DNA of 64,000 nucleotides, from positions 124,001-188,000 of the forward strand of contig NZ_CAKVFS010000003.1 of NCBI RefSeq assembly GCF_934746965.1, read 5' to 3'. The notes below the pieces were generated by a model that searched no databases, had not been told where the DNA came from, and worked only from the letters and a program-made list of their open reading frames with translations. Made by a program: the position numbers and the translations under genes. Shown piece after piece: positions 19,679-28,150 of this stretch (its first letter is position 1; each line of letters begins with the position of its first letter). The stretch is from an uncultured Methanobrevibacter sp. Its GTDB lineage: Archaea > Methanobacteriota > Methanobacteria > Methanobacteriales > Methanobacteriaceae.

Positions 19679-20107
19679 TCAACAGCAGTCTTCGTGATCT
19701 TCAACAACATTTTGACTAAATACTACAAAATCATATTTAGGTGGATTAATAGCTATTCCAAGGAATGCATCATCATCTAAGTATGTTTCTAATATTTCTG
19801 TAGATGATACGATTTCTGTTTCAAATGTAGCTTTTTCATCTTCTGTTTTGAATATTTCAATAGCTTCTTTTACTTCTTCATCATCCGTATATAATGGTAT
19901 GAAATATTCATCATCATCACCTATAATTAATGAAACAATTTCTTTTTCATCTCCATCGTTATGAGTTACAAGATAAAAGTTGTTATCAAATATTACATGG
20001 TCGATTTCATGTCCTAGTTGATGTAACTCTTCATGATTTTCCTGTGTGTCTTCAATATTCATGTATTTTTCAATTAATTCCTTAAGGTTATTTTCTTTTA
20101 TTTCCAT
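19679..20107 (-). CDS. SseB-domain protein, first of three tandem copies
   Basis: Protein of 142 residues, first gene of the SseB operon, with AGGTGAT before the ATG. It has a helical leader (ELIEKYMNIEDTQENHEELH), then the SseB core YFIPLYTDDEEVKEA and the terminal block DDDAFLGIAINPPKYDFVVF. It is highly acidic and ends in HEDCC. It is divergent from the gene at 20169, with a 61-bp shared promoter region. Confidence 0.68.
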   Translation of the reverse strand: MEIKENNLKELIEKYMNIEDTQENHEELHQLGHEIDHVIFDNNFYLVTHNDGDEKEIVSLIIGDDDEYFIPLYTDDEEVKEAIEIFKTEDEKATFETEIVSSTEILETYLDDDAFLGIAINPPKYDFVVFSQNVVEDHEDCC

Positions 20108-20168
20108 TTAAATCACCTATAGTTTATAAATAGGTTTAATTCATATATATAGAAGTAAGGTTTTAATA

Positions 20169-20873
20169 ATGTCAATTAATTTAAAAGAAAAATTAGCTAA
20201 ATTAATTTTTGAATATGATGAATTAAAATTCCATATCTGTCCAGAAATTGAAGAAATATATTTGCTTAGTTTTGGTTTTATTGAATGTGAAGCTTATAAT
20301 TTAGATATTGAATTAGAAATGATTAAAAAATATATTGAATTATTTAAAAAGGGTGTAGATACTTCAAATATTGATTCATGTATTGACTGTGAGTTTAAAA
20401 ATTCAATTGACATGTTAAAAAAATATATGGATGAATTAGACTTAGCTATTGAACAAAAAGAAAATCAGACTAAATTGTCTGATGATGAGTTAAACAGTTT
20501 AAATAGTCTTTATCAGGATTTAATTTATAAATTACATCCTTCTTTTAATCCTATTCAAAGTACTTATGAAGCAGATTTGTTTGAAGAGATTGTTGAAGCT
20601 TTTGAAACTTATGATTTAACTACTATGAGATCTTTAGCTATTTTACTTCCTGAAGACAAAAGTATTTTTGAAGATGATGATTTTTTTATAAATGAGATTA
20701 ATAAGATTAATCAGAAAATTTATAATATTAAAAACTCTTATCCATATAACAAAAAGGAAATACTTGATGATGAAACATTGTTTAATGATTATAAGATGCA
20801 ATTGTTAGATGTTGTAGCTAATAATTATTTGTTGATTGAAGAGTATACTAAAAAATTAGAAAATTTAATTTAA
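20169..20873 (+). CDS. hypothetical acidic helical protein (234 aa)
   Basis: Not recognised. It starts at ATG 20169 after TAAGGTTTT. The protein is acidic and predominantly helical with several heptad-like stretches (EIELEMIKKYIELFKKG; MKKYMDELDLAIEQKEN-like), so a coiled-coil or helical-bundle role is plausible. There is a single CIDCEF pair of cysteines and no signal peptide. It is transcribed away from the SseB operon and followed by two strong hairpins. Confidence 0.65.
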   Translation: MSINLKEKLAKLIFEYDELKFHICPEIEEIYLLSFGFIECEAYNLDIELEMIKKYIELFKKGVDTSNIDSCIDCEFKNSIDMLKKYMDELDLAIEQKENQTKLSDDELNSLNSLYQDLIYKLHPSFNPIQSTYEADLFEEIVEAFETYDLTTMRSLAILLPEDKSIFEDDDFFINEINKINQKIYNIKNSYPYNKKEILDDETLFNDYKMQLLDVVANNYLLIEEYTKKLENLI

Positions 20874-20879
20874 ATATAT

Positions 20880-20988
20880 TATGAGTATTCATCCTCCTAA
20901 ACACCACTAAAGGAGTAATAGCGAATACTCATATTTTAACCATCACCATTGTTCGTATTCGTAAAAAATAAGTTATAGTATACGAACA
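20880..20988. promoter_or_regulatory. double hairpin with competing pairing
   Basis: TATGAGTATTC (20880-20890) pairs perfectly with GAATACTCATA (20923-20933), and inside it CTCCT (20894-20898) pairs with AGGAG (20911-20915). A second hairpin pairs TGTTCGTAT (20950-20958) with ATACGAACA (20980-20988). The right arm of the first contains CGAATAC, which could instead pair with GTATTCG in the left arm of the second, so two exclusive folds exist. It lies between two same-strand genes and could be a terminator plus a 5' leader regulatory RNA; function unknown. Confidence 0.5.
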
Positions 20989-21085
20989 CTATTATATTTA
21001 GTCTTAAAGTATATAAAGTTTTATAATTAATTTTCTAAAAAATGTTAATAAAATGTTATATGTGAGTTAATACAAATATATTTAT

Positions 21086-21685
21086 ATGATTTCAAAGAAG
21101 ATTTTAATATCTTTACTTTTTATTAGTTTAATAATTTCAATTAATTGTGTAAATGCAGTAGATAACTCTGATTGGAAAACAGTAAAAGTAAATAACGTTG
21201 ATTTTAAAGTACCTCCAAAATATCAAGGAGGTGAACTTAGTAATAGTGATAATTGTTATATGATTACTAATATTTTTACATTTGGTATTAGATGTGTTGA
21301 TGATTATCTTGATTCTTCATATGGGGATGATTATAATTTTAAGGCTAAAAATTCAACTATTGGAACACATGATGTGTCATATATTACTGAATATGTGAAT
21401 GTTATAAAACATAATGTGTCTTATGTATATTTTTCTTCAGGAGATTCAATTTATTGTATATCATGGAATGGTCAAATGAATGAAGAAATTGAAGAAATGA
21501 TAATTAACACTCCAGATTCTTCTTATGATGCAGATACATTTTATGGAATATTAGATGAAGCAAGACATAAATATGATGATGATCAAGCTGCTGAAAAACA
21601 ATCTATTGAGTATGAAGATATACTTAGAGCAAATAATAAGCATCATCATTATTATTATTCCTATCCTTATTGGTATAGAATGTAA
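21086..21685 (+). CDS. secreted hypothetical protein (199 aa)
   Basis: Not recognised beyond its export signal: KKILISLLFISLIISINCVNA is a signal peptide with likely cleavage after NA. The mature part has a short domain of alternating beta strands (VNNVDFKVPPKYQGGE; IYCISWNGQMNEEIEEMI) of a kind seen in many small secreted Methanobrevibacter proteins, ending in a His/Tyr-rich tail (KHHHYYYSYPYWYRM) that might bind metal. No anchor is seen. It lies downstream of the double hairpin. Confidence 0.65.
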   Translation: MISKKILISLLFISLIISINCVNAVDNSDWKTVKVNNVDFKVPPKYQGGELSNSDNCYMITNIFTFGIRCVDDYLDSSYGDDYNFKAKNSTIGTHDVSYITEYVNVIKHNVSYVYFSSGDSIYCISWNGQMNEEIEEMIINTPDSSYDADTFYGILDEARHKYDDDQAAEKQSIEYEDILRANNKHHHYYYSYPYWYRM

Positions 21686-21716
21686 GTTTATTAGAAAAAA
21701 TAACTAATAAACTTTT

Positions 21717-22667
21717 TTAAAATTCTGATTCAATTGATTTGATTAAGTTATAAATAGTTTTATTTGTACTTACATCCACATCATATTTTTTAGCTAATTT
21801 AATAACTGTCCCATTTAAGGTGTCAATTTCTGTTTTAATCTTTTTTTGAATATCCTGATAAGTAGAAGAATAATGATTGTAGGTATCAGGAACTAATTTT
21901 GAGTAGAATAATTTTTTATATTCCTCAGGTGAATCCCATAATGTTGAGTATTCACTTTTTTTAATAACTTCAAATATTTCTTCTATAATATTATTCATGA
22001 TATTTTTAGAATATTCATTTTCAGTTAATTTACCATATGTACAATTAAGGATTACTCCAAGAGGATTTAATGCACAATTATAAAGCATTTTAGCCCATAA
22101 ATATTTGTCTATTTCATGGCTTATTTCACAGTTAATTCCAGAAGCACTAATCATTTGAGCTATTTCGGTTAGAGGTTCTGGATCTACATTTTGAAGTGAT
22201 CCTAAAAGAATAGGTTCAGTGTATACAGTTATTTCACTAATATGTCTTTGAGGCCTTGAAAATCCTGTAATTACTCTTGCACAATATACTTCTTTTTTTG
22301 AAAAATATCTTAAAAATGGTTCATCATTACCAAATCCATTTTGGAATATTATTATTTTACAGTTATTTTTTAGAATATTTTTATGATTAGCTAATTTTTT
22401 ACTTATGTCATTATTAGCTACTGTTTTACTGCATATAAAAACATAATCAAAACTTTCACTTGGAATATCATCATAATTTGTATATACCTGATATTCATCA
22501 GGAGTAAATGAGTAATGTTTGAATAATCCTGTTCTTTTAAGTCCATTTTCTTTAATTGCAGTAGCCGTTTTTCCTGTTGCATAAAAAGACACTTGTGCTT
22601 TTTGGGAAAGCATAGATGCACCTAAACCTAACCCTACTGCACCTGATCCATCAATTAAAATATTCAT
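21717..22667 (-). CDS. ketopantoate reductase-family protein (PanE/ApbA)
   Basis: Protein of 316 residues, the typical length for PanE/ApbA, which reduces 2-dehydropantoate to pantoate with NADPH for CoA synthesis. The N-terminal Rossmann motif is NILIDGSGAVGLGLGASML; the central K-x3-N catalytic segment of the family appears as KYLWAKMLYNCALNPLG, and the ICSKT block contacts NADP. The first glycine region reads DGSGAVG instead of the usual GAGAIG. It could act on another 2-keto acid. It is convergent with the secreted gene at 21086. Confidence 0.82.
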   Translation of the reverse strand: MNILIDGSGAVGLGLGASMLSQKAQVSFYATGKTATAIKENGLKRTGLFKHYSFTPDEYQVYTNYDDIPSESFDYVFICSKTVANNDISKKLANHKNILKNNCKIIIFQNGFGNDEPFLRYFSKKEVYCARVITGFSRPQRHISEITVYTEPILLGSLQNVDPEPLTEIAQMISASGINCEISHEIDKYLWAKMLYNCALNPLGVILNCTYGKLTENEYSKNIMNNIIEEIFEVIKKSEYSTLWDSPEEYKKLFYSKLVPDTYNHYSSTYQDIQKKIKTEIDTLNGTVIKLAKKYDVDVSTNKTIYNLIKSIESEF

Positions 22668-22842
22668 ATTTTTAATTCCTTTTGTTATTAATATTATTTT
22701 GTTTTTATTTTTATAAATTAATTTCTCAAGAAAACAAAATAAAATGTTTATAATTGTTTTTAATTTTTTTTAAGTAAATTTTTAATATCATAATAAACAT
22801 ATCATTTTTTAGTACTATTTGATTATAGTGGAGGTTAAAAAA

Positions 22843-23625
22843 ATGGATAAACTAAAATATTCTATTTTTCTATTCATTCTACTTTTATTAATTACTCCTG
22901 TAATTTCTGCTGTAAATAATGATGTTGAAGTGGATAATACAAAAGCTGAATCTATGATTATTATTAATGTGGATAATATCACTACTGGAGATATAATTGT
23001 TCAGGTTAATGAGGATGCTACTGGTGTTATTAATGTAAATGTTGATGGGAAAGTGTTTTCTGCTCCTATTGATAAAGGTGTGGCTACTTTTAATGTGGAT
23101 AATTTAGATGAAGGTTCTTATGATGTTTTAGCTACCTATGATGGTGATGAAAACTATTTATCATCTACAAATACTTCTACTTTTGAAGTAAGAAAAAATC
23201 CTGAAGTGGAAAAATATGCTACACATATTTCTGTTTCTGCTAAAGATATAAAAGAAGGAGAAAATGCTATCGTTAATGTTATGTTACCTTCTGATGCTAC
23301 AGGAACTGTAACTGTAAGTGTTCATGATAAAAGTTATACTAACCAATTAATTGACGGTAAAACTAGTGTAAGTATTCCAGGATTAACAAAAGGATCATAT
23401 TTGGTTAATGTTAATTATAGTGGAGATAATAAATATCTTCCTAATTCAACACACGTATATCTGGATGTAGATAAAAAAGCTGCAGATTTACCTGTAATTA
23501 ACAATGCTCCTAAAGATAATAATGCTGATAGTGTAGGTATTAATGCTACAACAGGTCTTCCAATACTTATATTGGCAATAGCTTTAGTTATAATTGTTTC
23601 TATTGTCATTCTAAAAAGAAAATAA
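22843..23625 (+). CDS. membrane-anchored Ig-like repeat surface protein (260 aa)
   Basis: The ATG at 22843 follows GGAGGT perfectly; an in-frame TTG at 22819 is rejected. It has a signal peptide (YSIFLFILLLLITPVISA), two Ig-like repeats of about 90 residues with the methanogen signature 'DATGxVxVxVxxKxYxxxIxxGxAxxxIxxLxxGxYxVxxxYxGDxxYL', and a C-terminal membrane helix with a basic tail (ILAIALVIIVSIVILKRK) that anchors it. It resembles the larger Ig protein at 31122. Confidence 0.8.
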   Translation: MDKLKYSIFLFILLLLITPVISAVNNDVEVDNTKAESMIIINVDNITTGDIIVQVNEDATGVINVNVDGKVFSAPIDKGVATFNVDNLDEGSYDVLATYDGDENYLSSTNTSTFEVRKNPEVEKYATHISVSAKDIKEGENAIVNVMLPSDATGTVTVSVHDKSYTNQLIDGKTSVSIPGLTKGSYLVNVNYSGDNKYLPNSTHVYLDVDKKAADLPVINNAPKDNNADSVGINATTGLPILILAIALVIIVSIVILKRK

Positions 23626-23654
23626 TTATTTTCTTATTTTTTCTATTTTTAATA
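23616..23654 (+). terminator. perfect palindrome terminator spanning the stop codon
   Basis: AAGAAAATAA (23616-23625) is the exact reverse complement of TTATTTTCTT (23626-23635), followed by a T-rich tract. The last bases of the left arm are the stop codon. Confidence 0.65.
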
Positions 23655-23715
23655 ATCTATATTAACTATTAAAAACAATATTGTATACTAGAGAGTATAA
23701 CTTACGAAGAATAAT

Positions 23716-24270
23716 ATGGATACGGCATTAATTTCAATTATTATAATAGCTATTGCATTGGCAATGGATGCATTTAGTGTTTCACTTACAAAGGGATTCA
23801 CTCAAAAAAATTTAACAAATTCACAAATTCTATATTATGGATTATTTTTTGGTATTTTTCAATTTATCATGCCAGTATTAGGATATTTATGTGGAACTAC
23901 AATAAGTTCATTTGTATCAACAGTAGCTCCCTGGATTGCATTTTTCTTACTTTTAGCTATTGGATTAAACATGATTCGTGAAAGTTTAAGTGATGATGAT
24001 GAAGATATTTTAGATACTTTTAGCTTTAAAGAATTAACTTTACTTGCTATTGCAACAAGTATTGATGCATTTGCAGTTGGAATTACCTTTGCATTGTTAA
24101 ATACTGCATTATTACTTCCATGTACTATTATAGGTATTGTAGCATTTATATTTACTATTATTGGTATTTTCATTGGAAAAAAACTTGGAAATTATTTTGG
24201 GGACAAGTTCGAAATTGTTGGTGGAATTGTCCTTATTTTAATTGGTATTAAAATTTTACTTGGATATTAA
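23716..24270 (+). CDS. mntP: putative manganese efflux pump MntP
   Basis: Integral membrane protein of 184 residues with six hydrophobic helices, the DUF204/MntP size and topology. It exports Mn2+. The conserved acidic motifs in membrane helices are visible in two repeats: ALAMDAFSVSLTKGF near the N-terminus and ATSIDAFAVGITFALL in the second half. No yybP-ykoY manganese riboswitch is evident upstream. The gene ends in a stop-overlapping terminator. Confidence 0.88.
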   Translation: MDTALISIIIIAIALAMDAFSVSLTKGFTQKNLTNSQILYYGLFFGIFQFIMPVLGYLCGTTISSFVSTVAPWIAFFLLLAIGLNMIRESLSDDDEDILDTFSFKELTLLAIATSIDAFAVGITFALLNTALLLPCTIIGIVAFIFTIIGIFIGKKLGNYFGDKFEIVGGIVLILIGIKILLGY

Positions 24271-24290
24271 ATATCCAATATCCTTTTTTA
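24260..24290 (+). terminator. terminator hairpin looped on the mntP stop codon
   Basis: TTGGATAT (24260-24267) pairs with ATATCCAA (24271-24278); the loop is exactly the TAA stop codon of mntP, followed by a short T run. Confidence 0.68.
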
Positions 24291-24373
24291 TATTATTAAA
24301 TTAATTACACCTTTAATTATTTTAATAAAAAGTTTATTGTATACAATTAAATGACTGGGGTATTTTAATTTAG

Positions 24374-24977
24374 TTATTTCATGTTTTTAATAATAGCTAC
24401 ACATAACGGTTGACCTACCATAAAAACTTTATAATTAATAATTTTCAAATCATGTTTTTCTAAAAACGATAAATAATCATTTTTAGACCATTCCTGACTC
24501 TTAAATACAAACAACTTTAAACTTTTAAGCATTAAACGCTGAAATAAATTTCCTTTAATATAAGTTGGAAGTATTAAAATTCCATTATTTTTTACAACAC
24601 GTTTAAGCTCATTAATAGCTATTTCAGGATTATCTAATAAATGTAAAACATTAGCTGCTAAACACACATCAAAATAATCATCTTCATAATCTATTTTATT
24701 TAAATCTCCTGTAAAATAATTGATATTTTCTAAATTTTCAGATTTATCTTTAGCTTTTTTAATCATTTCAGCAGAATAATCAAATGCAGTAATTTTATTC
24801 ACATGTGGTGAAAGTAAAGTTGTGAAAGCTCCAGTTCCACAAGCAGCTTCAAGTAATTCATCACTTTTTTTTAATATATTTTAGAATAAAATCAATTAAT
24901 TCTTTGTTATTAATTTTATTTCCAATTATTTTATCATAAACTATAGCATATCTATTCCAAAAAGATTCATTATTCAT
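24374..24977 (-). pseudogene. class I SAM methyltransferase with homopolymer frameshift
   Basis: A methyltransferase of about 200 residues read on the minus strand from ATG 24977. The first 39 codons (MNNESFWNRYAIVYDKIIGN ...) run into a stop just after a run of eight A (plus-strand T run 24865-24872). The next frame continues with SAM motif I (LLEAACGTGAFTT) and then the intact remainder (AFDYSAEM, FDVCLAANVLHLL, LKRVVKNNGILILPTY) to 24374. One base in the homopolymer separates the halves, so a sequencing error or a reversible phase-variable tract is as likely as real decay. The substrate is unknown. Confidence 0.78.
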
Positions 24978-24989
24978 AATATCTCAAAC

Positions 24990-25448
24990 TTAATAATATA
25001 ATCCTGTTTTACATATAGGACATTTCTTTCTTTTTCCAATAAATGTTTCTCCACAGTTACTGCATCTATACATATTTTTGTCACAATCAAGTTGTGATCC
25101 ACAGTTTTCACAATAAGGTTTAGGACCTGTAAACACGTGATTACAATGGATACAGTAATATTTTGTTTTATTAGTTAATTTATTTTGAATACTTCTTTTG
25201 ATTCCATAATAATAAACAATTACAAGTACTAATGCAAATAATGTAAGTATTAAACTTCCAATACCGGCAATTAATGCCATAATTAAACTTATAATAATTA
25301 AAGTTACAATCCATTTTCCAGCTTTATAACTATAATTTTCAATTTTTGCTTTATATATTAAATTATTTGACGTTTGATTTGACAATCTTCGTTGACTTTC
25401 TTTTTTCCCATAATATGTTAATAAAATATCTTCTTTTGAAGGAGGCAT
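24990..25448 (-). CDS. membrane protein with double zinc ribbon (152 aa)
   Basis: A canonical GGTGATAAC ribosome binding site precedes the ATG at 25448. The N-terminal 45 residues are polar, then come two membrane helices (WIVTLIIISLIMALIAGIG; ILTLFALVLVIVYYYG), then a cytosolic C-terminus with zinc-knuckle pairs (CIHCNHVF, CENCGSQLDC, CSNCGETF, CPICKTGLYY). Function unknown; it is one of many zinc-ribbon membrane proteins in this window. Confidence 0.7.
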   Translation of the reverse strand: MPPSKEDILLTYYGKKESQRRLSNQTSNNLIYKAKIENYSYKAGKWIVTLIIISLIMALIAGIGSLILTLFALVLVIVYYYGIKRSIQNKLTNKTKYYCIHCNHVFTGPKPYCENCGSQLDCDKNMYRCSNCGETFIGKRKKCPICKTGLYY

Positions 25449-25573
25449 GTTATCACCACTTGTTATATATTATTTTTTAATAACTTTTACTATTTAATAT
25501 GTATTATTTAAAATAAATTTATTAATAATAACAAATAAAATTATTAGTATATTAAAATGGTTATGGTGGGAAA

Positions 25574-26155
25574 ATGCCTAATAAAAACAAGATTGGAGAA
25601 AAAATTAAAACATTAATGAATGTTAGAAATGTGTCACTTGAAGATTTAGCTAATGACAGTGATGTTAATATAGAATTGATTGAAAAAATATTAAATGGTG
25701 AAATTATACCATCACTTACTCCTTTAACAAAAATAGCAAGAGTCCTTGGTGTTAGAATAGGCACTTTTATTGATGATGATGAACAAACAGGACCATTAGT
25801 AGTTAGAAAAGGAAAAAGTGACAAGGTAGTTTATTTCTCAGGTGATGAAAACAAAACTGATGACAGTAATTTGGAATTCTACTCATTGGCTGCTGGAAAA
25901 AGTGACAGAAATATGGAACCTTTCATCATAGATTTAAAAGAAGATAAAGAAAAAATCCATGAACTTAGTTCCCATGAAGGTGAAGAATTTATTTACGTTC
26001 TTGAAGGTTCTATTGAAGTTATTTACGGTAAAAATAATTATGTTTTAGAAACAGGTGACAGTATATACTATGACTCAATTGTATCACACCATTTACATAG
26101 TTATAATGATGAAACAGCAAAAATATTAGCTGTAATTTACACTCCATATGATTAA
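25574..26155 (+). CDS. XRE-cupin transcriptional regulator
   Basis: Protein of 193 residues: an N-terminal Cro/C1-type helix-turn-helix (about 5-65, IGEKIKTLMNVRNVSLEDLA ... IPSLTPLTKIARVLG) and a C-terminal cupin sensor domain (about 120-190, SHEGEEFIYVLEGSIEVIYG ... GDSIYYDSIVSHHLHSY). GGTGGG precedes the ATG. This architecture regulates or senses small acids. It lies 28 bp upstream of the acyl-CoA synthetase, a pairing common in methanogens, and probably controls that operon. Confidence 0.87.
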   Translation: MPNKNKIGEKIKTLMNVRNVSLEDLANDSDVNIELIEKILNGEIIPSLTPLTKIARVLGVRIGTFIDDDEQTGPLVVRKGKSDKVVYFSGDENKTDDSNLEFYSLAAGKSDRNMEPFIIDLKEDKEKIHELSSHEGEEFIYVLEGSIEVIYGKNNYVLETGDSIYYDSIVSHHLHSYNDETAKILAVIYTPYD

Positions 26156-26183
26156 TTTTTATTATTTTTAGAGGGTTTTTTAG

Positions 26184-27830
26184 ATGTTATTTACTGAAGA
26201 AACATTAGCTGACTTTTTCGAAAAACAAGTAGAGAAACTTCCTGATCATGAATTTTTAGTTTATCCAGATAGAAACTTAAGATTTACTTATTCTGAATTC
26301 AATGAAAGAGCAAATAATTTAGCAAAAGGATTAATGGCTATAGGAGTTGGAAAAGGTGATCATGTTGGAATATGGGCAAAAAATGTTCCTGAATGGTTAA
26401 CATTCATGTTTGCAACAGCAAAAATTGGTGCAGTTTTAGTAACTGTTAATACTGCTTACAAAAGCCATGAATTAGAATATATCCTTCAACAATCAGACAT
26501 GAAAGCATTAGCATTAACTGACAGATTTAGAGATAATGACTATATAGATATAATCTATGAACTTGTACCTGAACTTAAAACTTGCCAAAGAGGAAAATTA
26601 ACTTCTGAAAAATTCCCGTTTTTAAAATATGTTATTCATGTAGGTCAAGATAAACATCGTGGAATGTATAATACTAATGAATTATTATTATTAGGTCAAA
26701 ATCAAGATGATGAAATTCTTAAAGAAATCAAAAAAGAATTTGATAATAATGATGTAGTAAATATGCAATATACTAGTGGTACAGAAGGTTTCCCAAAAGG
26801 AGTAATGCTTACCAGTAGAAATATCTTAAATGACGGATATTATATTGGAGAAAACATGAACTTCTCCAAAGAAGACAGATTATGTATCCAGGTACCATTA
26901 TTCCATTGTTTCGGTTCAGTTTTAGGAGTTATGGCAGTAATTACTCATGGTTCAACAATTGTTATGTTAGAAGAATTTGATCCACTTTTAGCTCTTTCAG
27001 CTATTCAAAAAGAAAAATGTACTGCAATACATGGTGTTCCAACAATGTTCATTGCAAAATTAACACATCCAATGTTTGACATGTTTGATATGTCATCACT
27101 TAGAACAGGAATCATGGCAGGTTCAACATGCCCTATAGAAACTATGAAAGAAGTAATAGACAAAATGAACATGACTGAAATCACAAGTGTATATGGGCTG
27201 ACAGAAGCATCACCGGGAATGACACAGACAAATGCAAAAGACACTTTTGAGAAGAAAGTAAATACGGTAGGAACTCCTTTCCCAAATGTGGAAGTTAAAC
27301 TTATAGATCCAGACACAGGTGAAGATATAACCGAAGTAGGTAAAAAAGGAGAAATAGTCTGTAGAGGATTTAATGTAATGAAAGGATACTATAAAAATCC
27401 TGAAAAAACAAGAGAAGTAATAGAAGAAGATGGATTTTTACACTCTGGAGACTTAGCTACAATAGATGAAGATGGATATTACTCAATTGTTGGAAGAATT
27501 AAAGACATGATAATACGTGGAGGAGAAAACATATACCCACGTGAAATAGAAGAATTCATATATACAATAGATGGAGTCCAAGATGTTCAAGTAGCAGGAA
27601 TACCTGATAAAAAATATGGAGAAATCGTAGGAGCATTCATAATAAAAGAAAAAGGCTCAGATTTAACTGAAGAAGATGTAAGGGACTATGCAATCAGTAA
27701 AATAGCTAGATACAAAGTTCCAAAACATGTATTCTTTGTTGATGAATTCCCATTAACAACCAGTGGAAAAATCCAAAAATATAAATTAGGAGACATAGGT
27801 TTAGAATTACTTAAAAAACGTGAAAATTAA
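26184..27830 (+). CDS. AMP-forming acyl-CoA synthetase
   Basis: Protein of 548 residues, full length for the ANL superfamily. It activates a fatty or other carboxylic acid with ATP and CoA to the acyl-CoA. Diagnostic motifs are the P-loop-like MQYTSGTEGFPKGVMLTSRN, the TSVYGLTEASPG core, SGDLATIDEDGYYSIVGRIK and the C-terminal catalytic lysine motif TTSGKIQKYKL. It is cotranscribed with the XRE-cupin regulator. The substrate cannot be set from sequence; medium-chain or branched acids are usual guesses for methanogens. Confidence 0.88.
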   Translation: MLFTEETLADFFEKQVEKLPDHEFLVYPDRNLRFTYSEFNERANNLAKGLMAIGVGKGDHVGIWAKNVPEWLTFMFATAKIGAVLVTVNTAYKSHELEYILQQSDMKALALTDRFRDNDYIDIIYELVPELKTCQRGKLTSEKFPFLKYVIHVGQDKHRGMYNTNELLLLGQNQDDEILKEIKKEFDNNDVVNMQYTSGTEGFPKGVMLTSRNILNDGYYIGENMNFSKEDRLCIQVPLFHCFGSVLGVMAVITHGSTIVMLEEFDPLLALSAIQKEKCTAIHGVPTMFIAKLTHPMFDMFDMSSLRTGIMAGSTCPIETMKEVIDKMNMTEITSVYGLTEASPGMTQTNAKDTFEKKVNTVGTPFPNVEVKLIDPDTGEDITEVGKKGEIVCRGFNVMKGYYKNPEKTREVIEEDGFLHSGDLATIDEDGYYSIVGRIKDMIIRGGENIYPREIEEFIYTIDGVQDVQVAGIPDKKYGEIVGAFIIKEKGSDLTEEDVRDYAISKIARYKVPKHVFFVDEFPLTTSGKIQKYKLGDIGLELLKKREN

Positions 27831-27860
27831 ATTAAATTTTCATTCCACTTTTTTTTTTTT
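27821..27860 (+). terminator. terminator hairpin overlapping the synthetase stop codon
   Basis: TGAAAATT (27821-27828) pairs with AATTTTCA (27835-27842) over a 6-nt loop, then a run of eleven or more T. The TAA stop lies at the stem-loop junction. It separates the metabolic operon from cas2-cas1. Confidence 0.7.
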
Positions 27861-27874
27861 AAAATGTGATAAAA

Positions 27875-28150
27875 TTGAAAACACTAGTTTTATTTAATTT
27901 AAAATTCAAAAAAGATATTTTAAAACTTAAAAGAATCTTAAACTATAACGCATTTAAACAAATAAATGAAAAAACATATATTGGAAATTTAGATAATACT
28001 GAAATACTTATTTTAAAAGAAAAAATATCTAAAATAACTGATGAAAACGGATTTATAATAATAATCCCAATATGTGGGGCATGTTATAATAAAATCACAT
28101 ATTTTGGAAAAGAAATAAAACTAGAAGAAGAAAAATATAAGATATTATGA
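27875..28150 (+). CDS. cas2: Cas2-like adaptation protein
   Basis: Small protein of about 91 residues immediately 5' of cas1 and overlapping it by 4 bp (ATGA). The likely start is TTG 27875 after TGTGAT; a GTG at 27866 is possible. The ferredoxin-like Cas2 pattern is visible: first strand KTLVLFNLKF, helix KKDILKLKRILNYNAFKQI, strand TYIGNL, then ENGFIIIIPICGACY. The conserved Asp at the end of strand 1 (usually V-x-Y-D) is Asn here, so it lacks the putative metal site and may be purely structural. Together with Cas1 it should form the integrase complex that inserts DNA at the leader end of the repeat array just downstream. The call rests on fold pattern and position more than on sequence identity. 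Confidence 0.75.
   Translation: MKTLVLFNLKFKKDILKLKRILNYNAFKQINEKTYIGNLDNTEILILKEKISKITDENGFIIIIPICGACYNKITYFGKEIKLEEEKYKIL

Noticed and set aside
23716..23760. Manganese (yybP-ykoY) riboswitch upstream of mntP
   Set aside because: The intergenic space before the start is only about 90 bp of AT-rich sequence without the conserved loop motifs.
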